Source: a virus
IMG/VR virus record: IMGVR_UViG_3300048922_000060
Location: 1-31,254 of that record
Direction: 5' to 3' (one strand)
DNA: 31,254 nucleotides
The notes under the pieces were generated by a model. The model was not told the DNA's origin. It saw nothing but the letters and a program-made list of their open reading frames with translations, and searched no databases. Below are positions 14,200 to 21,901 of this stretch, piece by piece. The position numbers and the translations under genes are program-made. The first letter of the stretch is position 1, and every line of letters starts with the position of its first letter.

Positions 14200-14703
14200 A
14201 TGACTCTCATCATCGAAGACGGTACCGGCAAGCCTGACGCCGAAAGCTACGCATCCGCCGAAGATCTGGCTATGTACGCCGTGAAGTTCGGCGTGGTCAT
14301 TCCGGAGGGAGTGCCAGCACAGGAAGCGTTGCTGCGTCGTGCCGCACTGGCGATGGACGGTATGACGTGGAAAGGTCGGAAGACCAACAGCGAGCAGGCT
14401 CTGTCCTGGCCGCGCCGGGGCGTGGAGCTGGATCGCGAAATTAAGCCTGACAACTACCTCCCGGCCCGGATCCAGTACGGCCAGATGGCGCTGGCTGCCG
14501 AGATCCACACTGATGACGTCGACCCGATCGAGAAGCGCAAAGGCGCGGTAACGCTGGAGCGTGTCGAAGGCGCGGTAACTCGCGAATACGCGCCGATCCC
14601 GAACACCAGTGGACGACTGTTGCCGGCGGCGCCTGACCGGCCGAGTGCAACGCAGTTTGCTGACTATCTACAGAAGCGCGGGCTGTTCGCTGTGCGAGCG
14701 TGA
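14200..14703 (+). CDS. Head-tail connector, DnaT-like family
   Basis: Encodes 167 residues. The motif order, SYASAEDLAMYA near the N-terminus, an LRRAALAMDGMTWKGRK helix, SWPRRGVELD, and an alpha-helical QMALAAEIH segment, fits the phage family annotated as putative DnaT-like ssDNA-binding protein. It sits at the adaptor position after capsid genes, and by analogy with the HK97 gp6 layout it probably forms the adaptor ring under the portal. The name DnaT-like is historical and no DNA binding is implied. The TGA stop abuts the stop of the following minus-strand gene. Confidence 0.75.
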   Translation: MTLIIEDGTGKPDAESYASAEDLAMYAVKFGVVIPEGVPAQEALLRRAALAMDGMTWKGRKTNSEQALSWPRRGVELDREIKPDNYLPARIQYGQMALAAEIHTDDVDPIEKRKGAVTLERVEGAVTREYAPIPNTSGRLLPAAPDRPSATQFADYLQKRGLFAVRA

Positions 14704-15012
14704 TCAATAGTTTTTCATGCCTTTGTGAAGGTGTATCAAACAAAAACTGTCGAACGTGGACAGTGCGGCATCACTTGTTTCAACGAAATCAACAAAGTCG
14801 TTGAAGTCGTCAATGCTGAAGATCCGCTTGGGGCGAAAGTACCAGTTTTGTACCTTGCGATATTTTGACTCGCCGACCGTTCCTATCAATACCTCACGAA
14901 CCGCCGCTTTAAGGCGTCCCATGTCTGTCGGTATTCCATCATATAGCCTTATTGGTGTGGTTAACGCGGATAGCAGGGCTCTCAAGTAGTCCGCTTTCTC
15001 TTGATTCGTCAT
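14704..15012 (-). CDS. Unrecognised minus-strand accessory protein (moron)
   Basis: Encodes 102 residues from the ATG at 15012 (minus), which has AAAGGA six bases upstream; a second ATG six bases further upstream directly abuts the AAAGGA and is less likely. The protein is soluble, aromatic-rich and basic in the middle (KYRKVQNWYFRPKRIFSIDDFNDF is the most distinctive region, residues about 60-83). No family is recognised. It is clearly AT-richer than the connector genes on both sides, runs against them, and its stop codon touches the connector's stop codon. The next connector gene starts 23 bases beyond its start. Inserted late by all signs; function unknown. Confidence 0.6.
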   Translation of the reverse strand: MTNQEKADYLRALLSALTTPIRLYDGIPTDMGRLKAAVREVLIGTVGESKYRKVQNWYFRPKRIFSIDDFNDFVDFVETSDAALSTFDSFCLIHLHKGMKNY

Positions 15013-15035
15013 GTTCATTCCTTTGAGGTTGGTAG

Positions 15036-15404
15036 ATGGCACTTTACGACGAAATGGCCGTGATGGCCCTGGACATGATCACAGAGTTTGGCCAGCCGGT
15101 GACTATCCGCGCAACGACTGTAGGTGAGTACGACCCGGAAACCGGTTCGGCACCGCCCGACACCACCAAAGAGCAGACCGCCCAAGGCATCCTGCTCGAC
15201 TTCACCGGTCAGGAATTCCAGAACAACAGCCTCATCAAGCGGGGCGACAAGAAGCTCAAGATCGCCGCGCAGGGGTTGGAGTGGATACCAGACCTGCTTA
15301 ACAAGGTGATCATTCAGGGCCGCACCTGGTCCATCGTACCGCCGTTGAAAGAGGTGAATCCCGCCGGGACACCGATCCTTTATGAGCTGCAGGTGCGGTC
15401 ATGA
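15036..15404 (+). CDS. Probable head closure/neck protein
   Basis: Encodes 122 residues. Start at the ATG after GAGGTTGGTAG; the upstream region overlaps the 5' leader of the opposing minus-strand gene. The sequence (EFGQPVTIRATTVGEYDPETG, then QGILLDFTGQEF and WSIVPPLKEVNPAGTPILYELQV) has the beta-rich form of head closure or stopper proteins that follow adaptor genes in siphophages. Typical length for this class is 100-130. Coupled by ATGA to the next gene. The family assignment is by form and position. Confidence 0.6.
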   Translation: MALYDEMAVMALDMITEFGQPVTIRATTVGEYDPETGSAPPDTTKEQTAQGILLDFTGQEFQNNSLIKRGDKKLKIAAQGLEWIPDLLNKVIIQGRTWSIVPPLKEVNPAGTPILYELQVRS

Positions 15405-16054
15405 GCAAATACTCAGGTCTGAACGGCAGTTTCGCCGAGAACATCCGCCAGTTCGCTGAGCAGGCCCAGGCGGGGCTCGACGCCACCTTCCGCGAAATCG
15501 TGATCGAGATCGGCAACAGCGTTATTCGGATGTCGCCGGTGGGTAACCCCGAGATCTGGGCCGCGAACGTGGTCCATCGCGCCACCAACACTCGTGCAGC
15601 CGATCATTACGATTTTAAGGTCGCCGTGCGCAACACCCTCATCAATCTCGATGTGAACAATTTCACCAAGGCCGGGAAGCTCAAGCGCGGCGTGAAGTAC
15701 GCCAAGCCGCTAACAAAGACCGAGCGCGACCAAAATTTCAATGTGAATCGACTGGTAGCCGGCAAGGATTACGTCGGCGGCCGATTTCGCGGTAACTGGC
15801 AATTCTCGATTGGTACGCCGGCTGAAGGTGAGCTTGATCAGGTCGATCCGGACGGCGGCGTCACGCTGGCGAAGCTTAGGCTTCAGGTCGAGCAGCTGAC
15901 TATTGGGCAAACGGCGTACATCGTGAACAACCTGCCATATGCGGTGCCACTCGAGTACGGCCATTCCAAGCAGGCACCGGGCGGCATGGTGCGCATCACG
16001 CTCGCGCGATTTCAGCAGATCGTCGACGAAGCCATCAGGAACAACCAGGTATGA
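15401..16054 (+). CDS. Tail completion protein (HK97 gp10-like)
   Basis: Encodes 217 residues. The N-terminal helix region (FAENIRQFAEQAQAGLDATFREIVIEIGNSVIRMSPVGNPE) and the GGRFRGNWQFSIG and YIVNNLPYAVPLEYGHSKQAPGGMVRITL segments are typical of the gp10-like neck/tail completion family, which joins the head connector to the tail. The middle (residues about 55-120) looks longer than in compact homologues. Coupled to genes on both sides by ATGA. Family confidence is good; the exact ring it forms is inferred. Confidence 0.75.
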   Translation: MSKYSGLNGSFAENIRQFAEQAQAGLDATFREIVIEIGNSVIRMSPVGNPEIWAANVVHRATNTRAADHYDFKVAVRNTLINLDVNNFTKAGKLKRGVKYAKPLTKTERDQNFNVNRLVAGKDYVGGRFRGNWQFSIGTPAEGELDQVDPDGGVTLAKLRLQVEQLTIGQTAYIVNNLPYAVPLEYGHSKQAPGGMVRITLARFQQIVDEAIRNNQV

Positions 16055-16467
16055 GCCACAACACCATTGCCTCGATCTACGAGGCCAAGTTGATCGCCTG
16101 GGCGAAGGCGCAACCTACACCGCTGAAGGTAGTCGTTGAGAACGAGGAATTCACGCCAGTCGACGGCGCAACCTACCTAAAAGCGTTCACGTTACCGGGT
16201 GATACCGCGAGCAACACGCTTGCCGGCGATCACAAGCTGTTCACCGGCGTGTTTCAGGTCAGCATCGTGACGCCGGCGGGCAAGTATCGCGGCGCGGCCG
16301 GTGCGCTGGCCGACCAGATAGCAGCGCTGTTCCCTCTGTACGAGCGCAACACGAAGAATTCGTTGACCGTTGTGACCATGACGCCAGTTGATCAGGGCCC
16401 CGGCATTCCCGACGACACGACCTACACCGTCCCGGTCTCGTTCTTGTACCGAGCTGACACCATTTGA
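16051..16467 (+). CDS. Tail terminator protein (DUF4128 type)
   Basis: Encodes 138 residues. The sequence (IYEAKLIAWAKAQPTPLKVVVENEEFTPVDG, FQVSIVTPAGKYRGAAGALADQIAALFP and VPVSFLYRADT) fits the DUF4128 family related to tail terminators such as lambda U, which cap the tail tube and join it to the head. It is the last gene of the connector block; the accessory gene at 16519 stands between it and the tail tube gene. Confidence 0.75.
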   Translation: MSHNTIASIYEAKLIAWAKAQPTPLKVVVENEEFTPVDGATYLKAFTLPGDTASNTLAGDHKLFTGVFQVSIVTPAGKYRGAAGALADQIAALFPLYERNTKNSLTVVTMTPVDQGPGIPDDTTYTVPVSFLYRADTI

Positions 16468-16484
16468 GCGGCCCGCGCTAGAAT
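16454..16484 (+). promoter_or_regulatory. Weak candidate promoter for the zinc-ribbon moron
   Basis: CTGACA at 16454 and TAGAAT at 16479 are separated by 19 bases, longer than ideal. They lie 34 bases before the moron's ATG and overlap the end of the tail terminator gene. A moron-specific promoter is expected here, but this match is weak. Confidence 0.25.
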
Positions 16485-16518
16485 CGCTCCACGTAAATGG
16501 GTAGGTAGGGGCGTCACC

Positions 16519-16779
16519 ATGGATGAAGATACAAAAGCGCGATTACAGTGGCTGGATGAGTCGGCCGAGGATCACGCCTGGAACAACCGCGACGAGATTA
16601 TTGCCAGTGACAGGTGCATCTGCACTGCCTGTGGGGAATGGTCTACGCCGAGTCAAATTACAAAGTGGTATTTGGAAAAGCATGCCTGTTGTCCTTCCTG
16701 CGGCCTTACCGGCGTCGTCATTGGTTCCAAATCTGGCCTGCCCCTTGAGGCTTATCAAGACTGCCGTATTCCTGAATAA
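16519..16779 (+). CDS. Small zinc-ribbon accessory protein (moron)
   Basis: Encodes 86 residues; AGGGG lies seven bases upstream of the ATG. Two cysteine pairs, C35/C38 in CTAC and C58/C61 in CPSC (with further cysteines at 33 and 57), are placed as in a zinc ribbon, and GVVIGSKSGLP follows. Small cytoplasmic proteins with this pattern occur in many bacteria and phages without a settled function. The gene is inserted between tail terminator and tail tube genes and is followed by its own terminator at 16818, the classic moron layout. It is independent of virion structure in all likelihood. Confidence 0.7.
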   Translation: MDEDTKARLQWLDESAEDHAWNNRDEIIASDRCICTACGEWSTPSQITKWYLEKHACCPSCGLTGVVIGSKSGLPLEAYQDCRIPE

Positions 16780-16817
16780 CGGAACCGCTAAATAATCCGC
16801 CCATTGGGCAAACCCCC

Positions 16818-16840
16818 AACCCGCCATTGAGCGGGTTTTG
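16818..16840 (+). terminator. Rho-independent terminator after the zinc-ribbon gene
   Basis: Stem AACCCGC/GCGGGTT with loop CATTGA is followed by TTG and an AT-rich stretch. It separates the moron from the tail tube gene, so tail transcription must pass it, probably by Q-type antitermination. Confidence 0.7.
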
Positions 16841-16864
16841 TCATTTCTGAAGAGAGGAAAACCC

Positions 16865-17521
16865 ATGGCCGGCATTCAAATGCCCAACGGCGCAACGTTC
16901 GAAATTGCTTCCGCCTACGGCGCTGCAATCCCATTCACCGCCCTGACCAATGCGAACCCGGCAGTGGCGACCGCGGCAGCGCACGGGCTGGCTGAGGGCG
17001 ACATCATCGCCCTCAGCTCTGGCTGGACTCGCCTGGACGGCCGCGCCGTGCAAGTCGGCGAGATTGCCAGTGGTACCTTCGCGCTCGATGGGGTGAACAC
17101 CACCAACATTCAGCAGTATCCGGCCGGTTCGGGCGTCGGTACCGCGCGCGAGGTGACCACCTTCACCGAAATCTCGAAAATCACCGAGCTCGGGTCGAGC
17201 GGAGGCGACCAGCAATTTCTGACGTTCGGCTTCCTGGCTGACGATGATGACCGCCAGATGCCGACCACCAAGAACCCGATCACGCTGACCATCACCGTCG
17301 CCGACGATCCATCGCAGCCCTACGTCGACGTCTGCGAGGCAGCGGACGATGACAAGCAAGCCCGCGTTCTGCGCCTGAACCTGCCGGGCGGTAGCCGCAT
17401 CATCTACAACGGCTACGTCTCGATCACTTCGACCCCGACTATGTCGCGCAACAACCTGATGACTCGCGTGATCAGCATCGCGCTGACCGGTCGCCCAACC
17501 CGTTACAGCGCCTCGGCGTAA
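16865..17521 (+). CDS. Major tail tube protein
   Basis: Encodes 218 residues from the ATG at 16865, with GAGAGGAAAA upstream; an upstream ATG at 16838 overlaps the terminator and is rejected. The C-terminal two thirds (FTEISKITELGSSGGDQQF, then LADDDDRQMPTTKNP and GSRIIYNGYVSI) match the phage tail tube family that forms the stacked hexamer rings of siphophage tails. Residues about 24-84 (ALTNANPAVATAAAHGLAEG followed by LDGRAVQVGEIASGTFALDG) look like an inserted FCCH-type beta module, which in other phage proteins decorates particle surfaces. It lies directly before the G/GT chaperone genes, as expected. Confidence 0.85.
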   Translation: MAGIQMPNGATFEIASAYGAAIPFTALTNANPAVATAAAHGLAEGDIIALSSGWTRLDGRAVQVGEIASGTFALDGVNTTNIQQYPAGSGVGTAREVTTFTEISKITELGSSGGDQQFLTFGFLADDDDRQMPTTKNPITLTITVADDPSQPYVDVCEAADDDKQARVLRLNLPGGSRIIYNGYVSITSTPTMSRNNLMTRVISIALTGRPTRYSASA

Positions 17522-17530
17522 GGAAGGCAC

Positions 17531-17911
17531 ATGGCAAAGTTCACACTCGCGCAGAACCCAACGTTCAAGCACGTCGTCATGCTGCCAACGGTCGGCGGCG
17601 ATCCGGTGAGCGTCGAGTTCGAGTTCAAGTATCGCGATCGCTCCGAATTGGCGGGCCTCTACGCAGTGTGGGGCGATCGTCATAAGGCGCTCAAGGAGAA
17701 AGCGGAAGAGGCTGGCATTGAGCAGTTCACAGCTTTGCTGATCGACCTGCAGGTTGAGCAGTTGAAGGCGATCGTCGCCGGCTGGGATATCGCCGAAGAG
17801 TTCACCGACGAAAATTTGCGCATCCTGGTCAAATCCATAGCCGCCACTCCGGGTGCGGTACTGGCTGCTTATTCCGATGCCTTCAGTAACGCCCGCTTGG
17901 GAAACTCCTAA
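17531..17911 (+). CDS. Tail assembly chaperone G
   Basis: Encodes 126 residues. The sequence (FTLAQNPTFKHVVMLPTVGG, then FEFKYRDRSELAGLY and IVAGWDIAEEFTDENLRIL) belongs to the phage tail assembly chaperone group that binds the tape measure and tail tube protein during tail assembly and is absent from the virion. Its last codons contain the slippery heptamer GGGAAAC read as TTG GGA AAC, followed by TCC TAA. A fraction of ribosomes should shift by -1 to make the G-T fusion with the following T region. Confidence 0.85.
   Translation: MAKFTLAQNPTFKHVVMLPTVGGDPVSVEFEFKYRDRSELAGLYAVWGDRHKALKEKAEEAGIEQFTALLIDLQVEQLKAIVAGWDIAEEFTDENLRILVKSIAATPGAVLAAYSDAFSNARLGNS
17899..17905 (+). promoter_or_regulatory. 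Programmed -1 frameshift site GGGAAAC
   Basis: The heptamer has the X XXY YYZ form in the zero frame (G GGA AAC), two codons before the stop of G. Slipping gives GGG AAA and continues CTC CTA AGC into the T frame, open to 18225. Lambda uses GGGAAAG at the same place between G and T. A 10-bp stem-loop at 17939-17964 (one G-U pair) lies 33 bases downstream, further than usual for a stimulator. Confidence 0.85.
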
Positions 17912-18228
17912 GCGTCTCCCGCAAGCTGTACGAGCCGGGGCCGTCAGCCGAATCGCTGGCGGCCTTCGGCCTTTCTCTTCGTGACATACCCGACGAAGTC
18001 TGTGAGGTCTGGCCTGATGTCTGGCAAGCCTTCAAGGTCTTTGAGGCCATGGGCACCCAGTGGCGTACAGGCGCGTGCGGCGCTACCGGACTCGATTACA
18101 CGTCAATTCGCCATGTCGCGGGCTTCCTCGGGTTTACCCGGTCGGAGGTCGCCGGCGTCTTTCCAGATATCCGCGTCATGGAAGCCGAAGCCCTGCGGGT
18201 GATGGCGGAACAGAGGGACAGTAAATGA
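17905..18228 (+). CDS. T part of the G-T tail chaperone (DUF1799 type), read by -1 frameshift
   Basis: This frame lacks a plausible start of its own. After the slip at 17899-17905 it adds 107 residues to the first 125 of G, giving a 232-residue fusion. The segment VWPDVWQAFKVFEAMGTQWRTG followed by GATGLDYTSI matches the DUF1799 family, which occurs as the second chaperone ORF in lambda-like phages. Its stop overlaps the tape-measure ATG (ATGA). In lambda the T domain binds the tail tube protein and G binds the tape measure, so the fusion ratio matters for tail assembly. Confidence 0.85.
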   Translation, partial: LLSVSRKLYEPGPSAESLAAFGLSLRDIPDEVCEVWPDVWQAFKVFEAMGTQWRTGACGATGLDYTSIRHVAGFLGFTRSEVAGVFPDIRVMEAEALRVMAEQRDSK

Positions 18229-21200
18229 GCACCACCTTCGCTTCCCTCGGCATCGAGGTGAACTCCTCGTCTGCATCCAAGGCGGCTGACGATCTCGACA
18301 AACTGGTCGATTCGGCGGCAGATGCCGAAAAAGCGATCGATGATCTCGGCAAGTCTGGCGAGGGGCTGGCCAATACCGGCAAGAAGATCAGCCAAGCTGA
18401 GAATGAGGCTGCTCAGGGAATCGACAAAGCCACGGGCGCCAAAGAGCGCCAAGTCGATGCAAGTCGCAAGGCCGGTGCCAGTGCAGCCAGTGAAATCGCG
18501 ATCATCAGCCAGCTCGACAAGGCGATGTCCGGCAACATCGGCAGCATGGAGCAACTGATCCAGGCTGAAGGTTTGCTGGAGCGTGCTCGCAAGGGTGGTC
18601 TTGTCACCATTGAACAGCAGGAGGCTTATCAGGACCGGCTCGCCAAGGCCTACGACAAGATCGAGAAAGCCGAAGCCAAGGAGATGGCACAGAAGCAGCG
18701 GCTGATCGATGCTGAAAACCGTCATATCGAAGCGTTGAAGCGCACGGTCAACGGCATCGACCCGGTCACTGCGAAGTTGGCAAAGCTGGAGGCGCAGGAA
18801 AAAGCACTCAACGATCTGTACAAGGCCGGTCAGATTGACGCGACTCGCTATGGTGAGGCGCTGGCGAAGATCGGCAAAGACCGTGACGGCCTGACCGCGA
18901 CAGAAACTGCATTCGACAAGCTGAAGCTCGGCACCCGCCAGGCTCAAGAAAACGTGATGCAGCTGACCAATGCCTTGCAGTCTGGGGATTGGGGTAGTGG
19001 TGCACGGGCGGTTGCTCAGCTCGGCGCCGGGGCAGGCGCTTCCGCCAAGAGTCTGGCAGCAGCGCTGATTCCCGCCGGCTTGCTGGCCGGTGTCCTCGGC
19101 GCGCTGGGCTATGCCTACTTCGACGCACAGAAGCAGGCCCGCGAGTTCAACGTCGCCATCAACGGCGGATCGAACGATGCCGGGCAGAGCATTGCCAGCC
19201 TCAAGGTTATGGCTGAATCCGCTGGTGCGATCACTGAGAACTTTGCTGGCGCTCGCGAGGCGGTGATTGCGCTGGCTTCCGGTGCCGCTACCAGCGGCGT
19301 CCAAATGCAGAACCTGGCTCAGGCCGCCGCAGCAATAGGTGAAGTGACAGGGAAGGGCGCTGGAGACATCGCCAAATCGCTCGCGAATGCCGGTGACACC
19401 GCTACAGAAGCCGCCGAGAAGATCAGCGACCAGTATGGGCTGCTTACCTACGAGCAATACCAGACGATCAAGGCGATTGATGATCAGGGAGACCATCAGC
19501 GAGCACTGGACGTCCTCAGTGAAGATCTCAATCAGTCGGCCCTGGAGCGTCTGAAGAACTACCGCGAATCCCTGTCCGACATCGAGCGTGACTGGGATCG
19601 GGTGAAAGTGGCCATCAAGGGTGCCTATGCTGAAGTTCGGTCTGAGATTTTTCCCGACTTGGCCAAGCAGATCGAAATCACCCAGCGCGTGCTGGATACC
19701 CGGAAGGGTGGTGGCGTTACCGGTGCGCTATCCAACGGGCTCAGCTGGCTGAACTCTTCGCTGGGGCTGGATGACGGGGAGAATGACGACTCGACGCCGG
19801 CTTTGGAAGCCAGACTTGCAGGGCTGAAGGCGCGTTTGTCAGCAAGCGAAAGCAACGCTGCGGCCACCGGTGAGGAGACCCGAGCGAACAAGGAACTGAT
19901 CGCAGTCCAGAAGGAACTGGACAAGCAAATGGACAACCTGAATCCGCTCGCGAAGCGTCGGGACGCGTACAAGAAACTCGACGACCAGTTCACCAAGCTC
20001 TATCAGAACGCGGAAAAGACAGGTCAGAAGTCAGCGCTGCTGGATGGTGTTCAGTTTGACGGGAAGAAGTTTTCCGGTGGCGCCTACGACCAGTTGCGCA
20101 AGGCAATCGACGAGCAGAAAAAGGACCCCAAAGCTGCCGCGGGTAGCGTCGATCTATCCGGGTTCAATGACTCGAAAAACGCGCTCAATACCGTGCTCGC
20201 CGAGTACAAAAATGCTCAAAAGGACTTGGAGGCTTCGCAAAAGGCCGGTCTGATCTCGCAGGCTGATTATTTGCAAGCGCGTGAAGCCATGATCGGCAAC
20301 GAGCGCGACGAAGTTACTGCTGCGTATGAGGCTGAGATCGCCGCACTGGAAGCGGCGAAGAGCAAAGCCAGCACATCGGCCGCGCAGCGCATCCAGCTTG
20401 ACCAGAAAATCGCCGACGCCCGTGCCGCCATGGTCAAGGTGCAGCAGGATGCTGACACCGAATTGAGCGTGCTGGCGAAGAACGAAGAGGGCCGGCTGAA
20501 GAAGCAGACCGAGGCCGTCAACACCTATAGCAGCGCGCTGCAGCAACAAGTCAAAACTCTGCGTGAACAGGGTCAGCGTGCGGCGGCGGGCATCGGCCTG
20601 GGAGATCGTCAGCGCGATCTGATGAGCCAGCAGAACGGCATCGACGATCGCTTCAATCAGCAGAAGCTGGATCTGGCGAACCAGTACGGCGATGGCTCGC
20701 GCGGCATGAGCCTTGACGAGTACACGCAGAAGCTGGCGGCGCTGAAGGCAACCCAGCAGGACCTGCACGACACGGTTCAAGCCAATTACGACGAGATGAC
20801 GGCAGCCCAGGGCGACTGGAGTGCCGGAGCCTCGTCGGCATGGCAGAACTATCTGGAATCCGCACAGAATGCGGCAGGGCAGACGAAAAGCCTGCTTACC
20901 AATGCGTTCAGCTCGGCAGAGGACGCTGTAGCCAGTTTCGCCATCAACGGCAAATTCTCGTTTTCTGACTTCACCAAATCGGTGTTGGCGGATATGGCGA
21001 AGATCGCCGCTCGACAGGCTACGTCTCAAGGGCTCAGCGCTCTATTCGGCGTTGCTGCATCAGCGGCGGGTTCGTACTTCGGTGGTGGCGGTGGCAATGG
21101 ATTGACCGCTGGATCTGCCGGTGCCGTGTCTTCAGACCTCGGAGCATCGCAGGCCGGCTACACCGGTATCGATTTTTCTGGGTACCGGGCGGCTGGCGGA

Positions 21201-21554
21201 CCTGTTGCGCCGAACTCCCTGTACGAAGTCAACGAACTGGGGCCGGAGCTCTATAACGAGGGCGGCCGGTCGTTCCTGATGACGGGTGCCAACGGCGGTA
21301 GCGTCACGCCTCTGACCACCGGTGGCGGGCCTGCACTAGCCGCAATGTCCGGCGGTGGTGGCAACACTTACAACTTTCCGGTTGCTGTCTCGGTGCAGAC
21401 GTCCGGGAGCGAAGGCGCGGGTGTTTCGCAAGAGACAACCAACCAGCTTGGCAAGAGCATCCAGCAGGCCGCCAAAACCGAAGCGGAAAACGCGATCGCC
21501 AGAGCGTTGCAGCCGGGCGGTTCGATCTGGCGCCTGACAAATGGGAGGGGCTGA
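18225..21554 (+). CDS. Tail tape measure protein
   Basis: Encodes 1109 residues, the second longest protein of the window. Mostly helical, with coiled coils at about residues 15-200 and 480-850, a central hydrophobic segment near residues 276-298 (LAAALIPAGLLAGVLGALGY) and a TMP_2-like part after it. The C-terminal region from about residue 888 (NAFSSAEDAVASFAINGKFSFSDF) matches the lambda-type tape measure C-terminus. By the usual 0.15 nm per residue the tail would be roughly 165 nm long. The protein fills the tail tube, sets its length, and is ejected with the DNA; the hydrophobic segment may enter the host membrane. Coupled to the M-like gene. Confidence 0.95.
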   Translation: MSTTFASLGIEVNSSSASKAADDLDKLVDSAADAEKAIDDLGKSGEGLANTGKKISQAENEAAQGIDKATGAKERQVDASRKAGASAASEIAIISQLDKAMSGNIGSMEQLIQAEGLLERARKGGLVTIEQQEAYQDRLAKAYDKIEKAEAKEMAQKQRLIDAENRHIEALKRTVNGIDPVTAKLAKLEAQEKALNDLYKAGQIDATRYGEALAKIGKDRDGLTATETAFDKLKLGTRQAQENVMQLTNALQSGDWGSGARAVAQLGAGAGASAKSLAAALIPAGLLAGVLGALGYAYFDAQKQAREFNVAINGGSNDAGQSIASLKVMAESAGAITENFAGAREAVIALASGAATSGVQMQNLAQAAAAIGEVTGKGAGDIAKSLANAGDTATEAAEKISDQYGLLTYEQYQTIKAIDDQGDHQRALDVLSEDLNQSALERLKNYRESLSDIERDWDRVKVAIKGAYAEVRSEIFPDLAKQIEITQRVLDTRKGGGVTGALSNGLSWLNSSLGLDDGENDDSTPALEARLAGLKARLSASESNAAATGEETRANKELIAVQKELDKQMDNLNPLAKRRDAYKKLDDQFTKLYQNAEKTGQKSALLDGVQFDGKKFSGGAYDQLRKAIDEQKKDPKAAAGSVDLSGFNDSKNALNTVLAEYKNAQKDLEASQKAGLISQADYLQAREAMIGNERDEVTAAYEAEIAALEAAKSKASTSAAQRIQLDQKIADARAAMVKVQQDADTELSVLAKNEEGRLKKQTEAVNTYSSALQQQVKTLREQGQRAAAGIGLGDRQRDLMSQQNGIDDRFNQQKLDLANQYGDGSRGMSLDEYTQKLAALKATQQDLHDTVQANYDEMTAAQGDWSAGASSAWQNYLESAQNAAGQTKSLLTNAFSSAEDAVASFAINGKFSFSDFTKSVLADMAKIAARQATSQGLSALFGVAASAAGSYFGGGGGNGLTAGSAGAVSSDLGASQAGYTGIDFSGYRAAGGPVAPNSLYEVNELGPELYNEGGRSFLMTGANGGSVTPLTTGGGPALAAMSGGGGNTYNFPVAVSVQTSGSEGAGVSQETTNQLGKSIQQAAKTEAENAIARALQPGGSIWRLTNGRG

Positions 21555-21892
21555 TGGCCATCGAGAAATTTACCTGGCCAACCGAGCGCGGGGAAACACC
21601 CGATATCAACTATCGGGTGCGCACCTCGAAGTTCGGCAATGGCTACGCGCAAAACGTCGGAGACGGACCTAACAACAAAGAGGACTCGTACCCGGTTACC
21701 TGCGTAGGTCAAAAGGCCAAGGTGTTGGAGATCATGAAGTTCCTCGATCGGCACGCCGGGGCGAAGGCGTTTCTCTGGACAACACCGCTCGGGGAGCTCG
21801 GCCTGTTCACCTGCAAAAATCCCGCTCCCACACCAATGGGCGGCGGCGTCTTCAAACTCACCGCCACCTTCGAGCGGGCATTCCAACCATAA
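21554..21892 (+). CDS. Minor tail protein M-like
   Basis: Encodes 112 residues, start overlapping the tape-measure stop. The sequence (FTWPTERGETPDINYRVRTSKFGNGYAQ, then FLDRHAGAKAFLWTTPLGE) is the standard pattern of the lambda M family (distal tail protein region). In lambda, M joins the tail tip complex with L before tube polymerisation. Order M-L-K-I-J is kept here, interrupted by accessory genes between K and I and between I and J. Confidence 0.9.
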   Translation: MAIEKFTWPTERGETPDINYRVRTSKFGNGYAQNVGDGPNNKEDSYPVTCVGQKAKVLEIMKFLDRHAGAKAFLWTTPLGELGLFTCKNPAPTPMGGGVFKLTATFERAFQP

Positions 21893-21901
21893 GGGGCAAT
21901 C

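Noticed and set aside
17939-17964. Stem-loop as the stimulator of the -1 frameshift
   Set aside because: The stem is good, but it is 33 bases after the slippery site, while stimulators usually start 5 to 9 bases after it.
18096-19496. 466-codon open frame on the minus strand in the tape measure gene
   Set aside because: It is a shadow of the tape measure coding bias, with no start signal.
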